A DNA stretch of 64,000 nucleotides from Acinetobacter sp. HY1485 (lineage in GTDB: Bacteria > Pseudomonadota > Gammaproteobacteria > Pseudomonadales > Moraxellaceae). Positions 20,170-26,378 of this stretch are shown here, in pieces. Position 1 is the first letter of the stretch; every line of letters starts with the position of its first letter. The position numbers and the translations under genes are program-made. The notes beneath the pieces are model-generated. The model had not been told where the DNA came from. It saw only the letters and a program-made list of their open reading frames with translations, and made no database searches. Location of the stretch: positions 124,001 through 188,000 of the forward strand of contig NZ_JANKZG010000002.1 of NCBI RefSeq assembly GCF_027568475.1, in the 5' to 3' direction.

Positions 20170-20199
20170 TTGACAAATGATAATAATTATCACTAATAT
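20170..20199 (+). promoter_or_regulatory. bfd promoter with embedded Fur box
   Basis: TTGACA at 20170-20175 and TAATAT at 20194-20199 form a sigma-70 promoter with 18-bp spacing. Between and over them, 20173-20191 matches the 19-bp Fur consensus at 15 positions (core GATAAT followed by AATTATC). Fur-Fe binding here would block RNA polymerase, so bfd should be induced by iron starvation. Confidence 0.85.
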
Positions 20200-20233
20200 C
20201 TTTATTATATTTTAGCTAATCCGAGCCATACCT

Positions 20234-20428
20234 ATGTACGTATGTTTATGCCGTGGAATAACTGATCAAGATATTAAAGATGCCGTTACAGGTGGTGCAG
20301 AAAGTTTTCGTGAAATTCGCGAACAGCTTGATCTTGCCACATGTTGTGGGCGTTGTGCCCCTGAAGCACGTAATATTATTAATGAAGAATTAGCACTTAT
20401 TGCAGCAAAAATTTCTGTGGCTGCGTAA
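20234..20428 (+). CDS. bfd: Bacterioferritin-associated ferredoxin
   Basis: Encodes 64 aa with four cysteines in the Bfd arrangement: CLCRG near the start and CCGRCAPEAR at residues 38-47, which bind a [2Fe-2S] cluster. Bfd donates electrons to bacterioferritin haem to release stored iron. Sits directly under a Fur-box promoter and 88 bp upstream of bfr. Confidence 0.95.
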   Translation: MYVCLCRGITDQDIKDAVTGGAESFREIREQLDLATCCGRCAPEARNIINEELALIAAKISVAA

Positions 20429-20516
20429 TTAATTGTCATTTGCTGTTCTATAAATTTCTCGCATCAAGATAAAGAGTTGTTTAACATACGCATATTGATT
20501 TTTGCGGAGTTTTACA

Positions 20517-20990
20517 ATGAAAGGCAATCGTGATGTTATTCAACACTTGAATCAGGCACTTTACCACCACCTTACAGCCATTAATCAATACTTCTTACAT
20601 TCAAGAATGTTTAATGATTGGGGCATTGAAAAATTAGGGTCTTTGGAATACAAAGAATCTATCCGCCAAATGAAACATGCTGATAAAGTAATTGAGCGTA
20701 TTTTATTTTTAGAAGGCTTACCTAACTTACAACATTTAGGCAAACTTTATATTGGTCAGCATACTCAAGAAGTACTGCAATGTGATGTACGCAAAGTCAA
20801 AGAAAATATCGAAACTATTCAGCATGCGGTTGCTGTATGTGAAACCCATCAAGATTATGTATCACGCGATTTGCTTAAAAAGATTTTGCATTCAGAAGAA
20901 GAATATTTAGATTGGGCTGATACACAGCTTGACCTTATTCAAACTGTATCTATCGAAAATTATATTCAAGAAAACATGCAAAAAGACTAA
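20517..20990 (+). CDS. bfr: Bacterioferritin, haem-binding but ferroxidase-poor subunit
   Basis: Encodes 157 aa from the ATG at 20517, which has GGAG 8 nt upstream; a TTG five codons earlier is less likely. It aligns without gaps to E. coli Bfr as recalled. The haem ligand M52 is kept, but the ferroxidase ligands are mostly changed: E18 to H, E51 to Q, E94 to V and H130 to Y, while H54 and E127 remain. It should form the 24-mer cage and bind haem and Bfd, but oxidise iron poorly alone. Such subunits in other bacteria co-assemble with a ferroxidase-active partner, not in this window. Confidence 0.92.
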   Translation: MKGNRDVIQHLNQALYHHLTAINQYFLHSRMFNDWGIEKLGSLEYKESIRQMKHADKVIERILFLEGLPNLQHLGKLYIGQHTQEVLQCDVRKVKENIETIQHAVAVCETHQDYVSRDLLKKILHSEEEYLDWADTQLDLIQTVSIENYIQENMQKD

Positions 20991-20994
20991 GCTG

Positions 20995-22644
20995 TCATTT
21001 GACAGCTTCATCAATTAAATTTCCATCTTTATCGCGCTTTTTAAGCAGATTTTCGTAAAAATGGTTTAAGTTGTATAACGCTTTGATTTGAAAGAGTTGT
21101 TCTTTTGCCAATGTTTCATTGCCGTTATACGCTTGTAATTGCGCATATTTAAATAAATCGTAATGCGATGGTGTGGTTTGTACTACATGTTCAAAACGTT
21201 GCATCTGTTGCACATCTAAATGACTAAAACGATTAAGTGCATACCACTGCGCACGTTCAGAAAACTGATCAAGTACTAAAATTTTTGTCTTATCTACGAG
21301 CCCTTGATCTGACTTCTCTTTTGCATCAAACAATGTATTTACAGACACAATATAATCACGCCAAATTAAGCCATATAACAAAATACTACTTACCAAAATA
21401 ACCGTAGTAACACCACTTTTTAGCGTTCCATAACGTTGATTTGGAATATAACTTTGAATAAATCCAAGTAAAAAGCCCACAGGAAGTAAAAAATAAGCAT
21501 AATTTTGTGGAAATTCGAGCATCATATGCAATAAAACACCGACCACCATTAAGGTTGCAATCACTGTTTCTTTGCTTTTTACCACCTGATTTAAGCGATA
21601 AATCCAATAACTTAAATAAGTAATAATTGCGCCGCCTAAAATAACGCCATTCCAAACTAAAAGCTCTAATACAAGATTATGTGCACTATTAGTACGTTCG
21701 GGGTGGATATAAAATTTTGCAGCATCAAGTTGAGCAACACTAGTTTGGTTCCATCCATATCCCCACCAAGGCTGTTCATTGATGGCATATAACATTTGCG
21801 TCCAAATACCCAACCTTGAGTGGCTAGAATTGGCACGCGCCACAATATTACTCATCTCTGTATGGGCAAACCCAAACTGATACAAAAATTGATTTAAATA
21901 TGGCACAACGAGTAAACATAAAATATAAACTAGAGCCCACATCACTACGGTTAATTTTCTTAAACGGTAATCATCGTAACGATGCTTTAAAAGTAAATAA
22001 CCTGTTAGAATAAAACATGCAATCCATGGCGTACGTGACTGACTCAATGCAATGGTAAATAGTAAAATAAAAGCGCCACCTGCTAGTGCCCATGTTTTTA
22101 ATAATCGTTTTTCAAATAAGTAAAATGCGCCCATTAAACTCATGAGCAAAAATGTTGCCATATTATTGGGTTGGGCAAAATTGGCGTAAGGTCGGTTACC
22201 TCTTAATGGCATTAAACCCATTACATGTTTTTCAAGTTGTAGCCACTGTAATAAAGCAATGATTGCTGTTGCAAGTCCCGCAAAAAATACAACTAAAGAA
22301 AAATAATTAAGAATTCGACCGCGCTCAAAATCTTTTGCAAGATTAACTCCCAATAGAGTAACCATACCAAAAGCAAATAAATACAAACTCGCTAAAAGCG
22401 CTTTACCAAAATAAAACTCTAAGCCAAAACACCACTGTACTAAAGGAATAAGACAAACGACTCCCCAAAACCACTGCATTTTAGGAATGAGTAAACTTTT
22501 ATCTAAATATAGTGCAAGTAAACACATTGCACTTGCAAAAGTGAGTAGTTCACTTGAAAAGGTGAGCCACGGTGTATAATGATCGGGTGACAACCATGCC
22601 AAAATAAGTAAGGCACTTGCCATGAGTAAAAGCAAACGTTGCAT
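20995..22644 (-). CDS. pglL: PglL/TfpO-type O-oligosaccharyltransferase (Wzy_C family)
   Basis: Encodes 549 aa, a polytopic inner-membrane protein with about 10-12 hydrophobic segments in the first 430 residues and a soluble C-terminal tail. The large periplasmic loop contains WWGYGWNQTSVAQ and TNSAHNLVLELLVWNG, the Wzy_C/PglL signature with its conserved His. It transfers lipid-linked glycans to Ser/Thr of pilin or other exported proteins. The position beside bfr matches the general PglL of Acinetobacter. Convergent with bfr, stop codons 4 bp apart. Confidence 0.85.
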   Translation of the reverse strand: MQRLLLLMASALLILAWLSPDHYTPWLTFSSELLTFASAMCLLALYLDKSLLIPKMQWFWGVVCLIPLVQWCFGLEFYFGKALLASLYLFAFGMVTLLGVNLAKDFERGRILNYFSLVVFFAGLATAIIALLQWLQLEKHVMGLMPLRGNRPYANFAQPNNMATFLLMSLMGAFYLFEKRLLKTWALAGGAFILLFTIALSQSRTPWIACFILTGYLLLKHRYDDYRLRKLTVVMWALVYILCLLVVPYLNQFLYQFGFAHTEMSNIVARANSSHSRLGIWTQMLYAINEQPWWGYGWNQTSVAQLDAAKFYIHPERTNSAHNLVLELLVWNGVILGGAIITYLSYWIYRLNQVVKSKETVIATLMVVGVLLHMMLEFPQNYAYFLLPVGFLLGFIQSYIPNQRYGTLKSGVTTVILVSSILLYGLIWRDYIVSVNTLFDAKEKSDQGLVDKTKILVLDQFSERAQWYALNRFSHLDVQQMQRFEHVVQTTPSHYDLFKYAQLQAYNGNETLAKEQLFQIKALYNLNHFYENLLKKRDKDGNLIDEAVK

Positions 22645-22765
22645 AGCTGCTTGAGGCGCAAAAATAAAGCGACATTATAGGCTATTAAAAATACATCGTT
22701 ACAACAATACGTATTAATTTAACTTTTATAATCTAATAGCACTCAAATGATAGAGATTTAAATTA

Positions 22766-23449
22766 ATGAACAAAAAATTATTGATGATTGCATGTCTGCC
22801 TATTTTTTTACCTGCTTGTCAGCACATTATGCCTATGCCTAAATCCAATTCTAATGCTCATGTTTTATCAACTTATCAATGGCAAAATAGCCAACAAAAT
22901 ATTACGCTTAACTTTGATCAAAAACAGCACCTACATATTGAAACAGGATGTAATGCACAAAACACATCTTGGAACTTAACAGATCAAACACTCCAAACAT
23001 CGCGTTTGATGTCAACTATGAAAATGTGCTCACCTGAAAAAATGCAACAAGAACGTTTTGCACAACAATTGTTTGATAACACTGCTTTAAAGATCAATAT
23101 CGATCAGTCTAATCAAAATGCGCCTCAGCTCACATTAACCAATCAAGCGGGGCAAACTTTTAAATTTGCAGGGCAAATTACCCCTGAAGCACAATATAAT
23201 AGCCAACCCACAATGGTCTTTTTTGAAGTTTCGCCTCAATCACAAGGCAATGCTTTACAAGTACGAGAAATCAAATATAACGATGCTGGGTTAAAAACTC
23301 AAACTGATAAAAACTGGCGTACAGTTACTATTAAAGGATTTTCGCCTGTCTCCAATACACGCAATATTATTCGAGTAAAGGGTTTTAATTTAAATACTGC
23401 ACAACCTGTTTATATTTATGATATGACGGTTGAACAAGAAACTCTCTAA
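22766..23449 (+). CDS. META/DUF4377 domain lipoprotein (HslJ-like)
   Basis: Encodes 227 aa. A lipoprotein signal peptide ends in the lipobox LPAC with Cys18. Residues about 35-130 resemble a META/HslJ domain (TYQWQNSQQNITLNFD, LMSTMKMCSPEKMQQERFAQQL, where the TMKMC stretch is typical). The C-terminal part (about 145-225, LQVREIKYN) resembles DUF4377. Probably an outer-membrane or periplasmic-face lipoprotein linked to envelope stress. Function not established. Confidence 0.75.
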   Translation: MNKKLLMIACLPIFLPACQHIMPMPKSNSNAHVLSTYQWQNSQQNITLNFDQKQHLHIETGCNAQNTSWNLTDQTLQTSRLMSTMKMCSPEKMQQERFAQQLFDNTALKINIDQSNQNAPQLTLTNQAGQTFKFAGQITPEAQYNSQPTMVFFEVSPQSQGNALQVREIKYNDAGLKTQTDKNWRTVTIKGFSPVSNTRNIIRVKGFNLNTAQPVYIYDMTVEQETL

Positions 23450-23454
23450 AATAA

Positions 23455-23486
23455 AAAAGGCTCAATTCTTGAGAACTGAGCCTTTT
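23455..23486. terminator. Bidirectional terminator
   Basis: AAAAGGCTCA (23455-23464) and TGAGCCTTTT (23477-23486) form a stem that extends inward through TTCT/AGAA. A/T tracts on both sides let it serve the lipoprotein gene on the plus strand and levansucrase on the minus strand. Confidence 0.85.
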
Positions 23487-23489
23487 AAA

Positions 23490-24737
23490 TTATACTTTAA
23501 TATTACGTGTTGGTGGAATATAACCATAATCAAACGTTTTAGTTAAAAAGGTTTGATCATTTTTTAATTGAATACGAACTGTTGGTGCTTCTACACCGCC
23601 AATACGGTAATCAGTCCCATTTGCTGCAGGAATCGTATCAATAAAAGAGGTCACTAATCCATTTTTCATTACTAAATGCGAGTATGTTTGCAATGGTTGA
23701 GCAGACGGATTGCCCAATACTAAACCTGAACCATTTAACGGACGATAAGGACCTGTTAAACTTTCGCTCACAAATCCATACACACCATCAGGGCCAGTTA
23801 CACCTTCAGCATATGTACTTTTATGGCTAATTGTGAATAGGTAATATTTTCCATCTTGATAAATATAATGTGGACGTTCTGTTTGGTCATTAACACCAAT
23901 CGCTGTCACCAATGGTGGTAACATTTCCCATTTATTACCTGTCATATCAGTGGCAACAGCCAAGCCAATACAACCCACTCTTAGATTCGCTTTTGCTGGA
24001 ACGGCAGCTGTACCTGGTGGTACCAAACCAATATCTGCTTCTCCAACGACATGACTACCCCGCTTTCCTGCAACATTCCCCTCAAAGAACATATACAATT
24101 TGCCATCTTTTGGATCAATAAATGGACTTGGATCACGAAAGTTCACACCACCATTTTGAGCTTTAGTTTGGTAATATTTTCCATCTGCATCAAATAGTTT
24201 TTTAACTTGAGTAAAACCTTGTAACGTTACACCTGTATCAGATGTAACAATTTTACCTGCTACTTTTGCAATTGTAGCGCTTTTAGAATCCACACATGTG
24301 TAATAAAGATCAATACTACCATCATCTTTAGTTAAAATTGGTGTGCCCGCCCATTCTGCTTTGGTTGGAGAAACACCTTCTGCCATTACACGGCCACCGT
24401 AAGTCCAATTTTTACTGTCTTTACTGTACCAATAAGCGAAGAATGCACGTCCATGACGGCTATTCCAATCCGTTACAATATCGTAGTTACCATTTTTGTC
24501 TTTTATTTCATTAAAGCGACGTGTTGCTGTTAATGTAAAGATAATTGACCAGCCATTAATTGAAATAATTTCATTTTTTAAATCACGTATAGGCATTGTG
24601 TCCCAAACAAAGACATTTTTATTACTCATTCCTTTGAATTTATACGGGACAATGGGTTGGGTTGTTGTAGGGTTATCAGCTGTAACTTTAATAGCGTCTG
24701 CACGAGTCCAAGCTGTAGGTTGATAGTTTAAAGTCAT
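23490..24737 (-). CDS. lsc: Levansucrase (GH68)
   Basis: Encodes 415 aa, the exact length recalled for Erwinia amylovora Lsc. It splits sucrose and polymerises the fructose into levan or fructooligosaccharides, releasing glucose. Catalytic residues are visible: nucleophile D46 in [11 protein letters not shown], transition-state stabiliser D202 in FRDPSPF, acid/base E287 in [10 protein letters not shown]. No classical signal peptide, as in Pseudomonas/Erwinia/Zymomonas enzymes that leave by other routes. Unusual for Acinetobacter except flower-associated species. No sucrose regulator or transporter is next to it. Confidence 0.95.
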   Translation of the reverse strand: MTLNYQPTAWTRADAIKVTADNPTTTQPIVPYKFKGMSNKNVFVWDTMPIRDLKNEIISINGWSIIFTLTATRRFNEIKDKNGNYDIVTDWNSRHGRAFFAYWYSKDSKNWTYGGRVMAEGVSPTKAEWAGTPILTKDDGSIDLYYTCVDSKSATIAKVAGKIVTSDTGVTLQGFTQVKKLFDADGKYYQTKAQNGGVNFRDPSPFIDPKDGKLYMFFEGNVAGKRGSHVVGEADIGLVPPGTAAVPAKANLRVGCIGLAVATDMTGNKWEMLPPLVTAIGVNDQTERPHYIYQDGKYYLFTISHKSTYAEGVTGPDGVYGFVSESLTGPYRPLNGSGLVLGNPSAQPLQTYSHLVMKNGLVTSFIDTIPAANGTDYRIGGVEAPTVRIQLKNDQTFLTKTFDYGYIPPTRNIKV

Positions 24738-24803
24738 TTACTTTCTCTATTCGTTAAAATTGAGAAATGAATATAAAATAAAGAATCAAAACAATATATT
24801 TAA

Positions 24804-24836
24804 TAGTAATGTGTTGTTGATAGCACAACATTACTA
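24804..24836. promoter_or_regulatory. Inverted repeat upstream of levansucrase
   Basis: TAGTAATGT (24804-24812) and ACATTACTA (24828-24836) are perfect 9-bp arms centred about 83 bp upstream of the levansucrase ATG. It could be an operator or a leader hairpin. No T-run on the minus strand, so a terminator of that strand is unlikely. Confidence 0.4.
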
Positions 24837-24936
24837 ATTATTTTTACATATAAATCAAAAACTTATATAGTATTTTTATATGATAGATATAGAAAAAAGG
24901 AGCATTCATTTTAAATTTTCATATATTTTTATCAGA

Positions 24937-25027
24937 AACAAAAAAGGCTCAATTCTTTTAGAATTAAGCCTTTAAAGTATGTTCCAACAGTGCAAGTTAT
25001 TGCATTGTTGGTGCGGAAGGGGGGACT
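24937..25027. repeat. Left attachment-site repeat (attL)
   Basis: 91 bp, matching 33535-33625 except for two bases in the loop side of a terminator hairpin. Contains an intrinsic-terminator sequence (AAAAAGGCTC onward) and the last 19 bases of the tRNA-Leu gene, then diverges at 25028. It marks the distal junction of the element with the chromosome. Confidence 0.92.
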
Positions 25028-25267
25028 ATTTTTTCTTATCTAAGTAATTGGTTTTGAAATTTAATTTTTCCCTTTTGATATTTTAACCTCTCCCCTAACC
25101 TCTCGTATTGGAACTATTCTTATTGAGAAAAAAGAGGGTCACATTTTAAATGCTACCCCTGCTCACTCTTGAGTAAGATTTAAAACTATATTTTATCACT
25201 CGTCTTTTTTAACGAATGAGCCTCACGCGCGCGTAGTTGTCGCGAAACTCAAAATTTAACCACTACA

Positions 25268-25320
25268 ACGGTGAGATTACGGTAAGGTTTGAATAAATAG
25301 AACGGCAAGATTACGGCAAG
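25268..25320. repeat. Phased CGGYRAG repeat pair
   Basis: Two 19-bp units (25268-25286, 25302-25320) each contain two CGG(T/C)(G/A)AG heptamers 11 bp apart, giving heptamer starts at 25269, 25280, 25303 and 25314. One-turn phasing suggests a protein-binding site on one DNA face. Confidence 0.6.
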
Positions 25321-26053
25321 TTCAAAACTGTAAATATAGAGTTTAGATAACACCTTAACGTGTCTATATAGGGCAATATCTCCTATTAATTTACACTTTT
25401 TTATGCCTTTCTATGCTGTATTTATCAGGTGCGGTCTATTTTGACACTGTAAAGCAATAACAGATACTCACCCTTTGATTAGATTTTAAATCTCAGCAAG
25501 TCTAGTGCTTTGGGGTATCACGATTTCCATGATAGTTGCTCAAACAACCCCAAGATTACCCCTAGTTTCTTTGACCTACTTTGCCGTACCTAGACGAAAT
25601 GAAACCCTAAAATGCACTGTAAGCCTTATATAGCCTCACTTTTGAGGGCATCTCAATATATAGGCTGTCAATGTAATTAATGCCCCTATGTCCGTCCTCA
25701 AATTGAGTAAGAACCTGAGGAAACCTGAACCTTAACTAAGTGGCTGTTATATCAGGTAAACGCAGATATGCGTTGACGGTCAGACCTGTTAAAACCTGTT
25801 GCTTAGTAAATCACTGTTAAATAAGCAAAACGCAATTTTGAGTTTTGTAGAACCTTACAAAACCTGACATTCAAAACCTAACCTTTACTGGTTCATTAAA
25901 CTTCACTTTGATCAGGTGTTGCGATAATTGAGTTATTAACTTGAGAGGTGTCCGAGTGAGATATGGCATGTATATGGAGTGATGTACTACACTTTTAAGG
26001 TAGTGATTAGATCGGCATTTAAAATGCGGAATTAATAAAAGGGATTACATGGA

Positions 26054-26113
26054 ATGTATACGCTATTATTTTTTGTTTTAGCTATTTTGGCTTTTATTGT
26101 ATTTCACCTATAA
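26054..26113 (+). CDS. Putative 19-aa hydrophobic micro-peptide
   Basis: ATG at 26054 begins MYTLLFFVLAILAFIVFHL and stops at 26111-26113: one complete transmembrane segment with almost no polar residues. A GGGA stretch lies about 10 nt upstream. A 7-bp hairpin and T-run overlap the stop codon, as in a dedicated short transcript. It is transcribed opposite to the rest of the element. It may be a type I toxin-like or other small membrane peptide. There is no homology evidence and a chance ORF cannot be excluded. Confidence 0.35.
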   Translation: MYTLLFFVLAILAFIVFHL

Positions 26114-26136
26114 GTCATGTGGCTTATAGCATTTTT
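26108..26136 (+). terminator. Terminator overlapping the micro-ORF stop
   Basis: CTATAAG (26108-26114) and CTTATAG (26123-26129) form a 7-bp stem with an 8-nt loop, followed by CATTTTT. It would end a short plus-strand transcript before the iteron region. Confidence 0.55.
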
Positions 26137-26159
26137 AGTTAAACCTCTCATATTTCTAG

Positions 26160-26371
26160 CGGTTACACAGGTTACAACGGTTACAGCCTTGCTACACAAG
26201 GGTTTCAGCCTGATTTTTTGTAACCGTTACGGTTTTTCATTTTGGTTACAACGGTTACAAGATGCTAGAAGCTCTGTTTTTGTAACCTGTGTAACCGTTT
26301 GGGTTTTGGCTAACGGTTACAGATATTTCCTATATATTTCAATGCTGTAACCTGTGTAACCGTTGTAACCT
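26160..26371. repeat. Iteron cluster, probable replication origin of the element
   Basis: Twelve copies of the octamer (C/A/T)GGTTACA or its complement: forward at 26160, 26169 and 26178; reverse at 26219; forward at 26243 and 26252; reverse at 26281 and 26290; forward at 26314; reverse at 26346, 26355 and 26364. Within each group the spacing is exactly 9 bp. The outer triplets point toward each other, giving rough dyad symmetry. The cluster ends 8 bp from the stop of the DUF927 ATPase gene. Iterons beside a replication gene are the hallmark of Rep-type and P4-type origins. Confidence 0.8.
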
Positions 26372-26378
26372 GTAATAT

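Larger units (their letters stand above)
25028..26159. other. Non-coding left end of the element
   Basis: About 1.1 kb without a convincing long gene. It holds possible integrase arm sites (AACCTCTC at 25085-25092 and 25097-25104), a phased CGG-repeat pair (25268-25320), a single outlying copy of the CTCAAATTGAG palindrome (25695-25710), two pairs of AACCTGA/ACCTGTT sites with 10-bp spacing (25712 and 25722; 25784 and 25794), and a tiny hydrophobic ORF at 26054. In satellites this position often holds replication and packaging sites. Confidence 0.6.

Noticed and set aside
23490-24737. Levansucrase as an engineered sacB counter-selection cassette
   Set aside because: The protein is of the proteobacterial 415-aa type without a signal peptide, not Bacillus SacB, and no vector sequence surrounds it.
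24941-24976. Left att repeat as merely another copy of the common terminator
   Set aside because: Identity extends over 91 bp through the tRNA 3' end, far beyond the hairpin, and the partner lies beside an integrase.
26117-26350. A 77-codon plus-strand frame across the iteron region
   Set aside because: Its sequence is built from the repeated octamers and it lies downstream of a terminator with no ribosome site; the DNA repeats explain it better.
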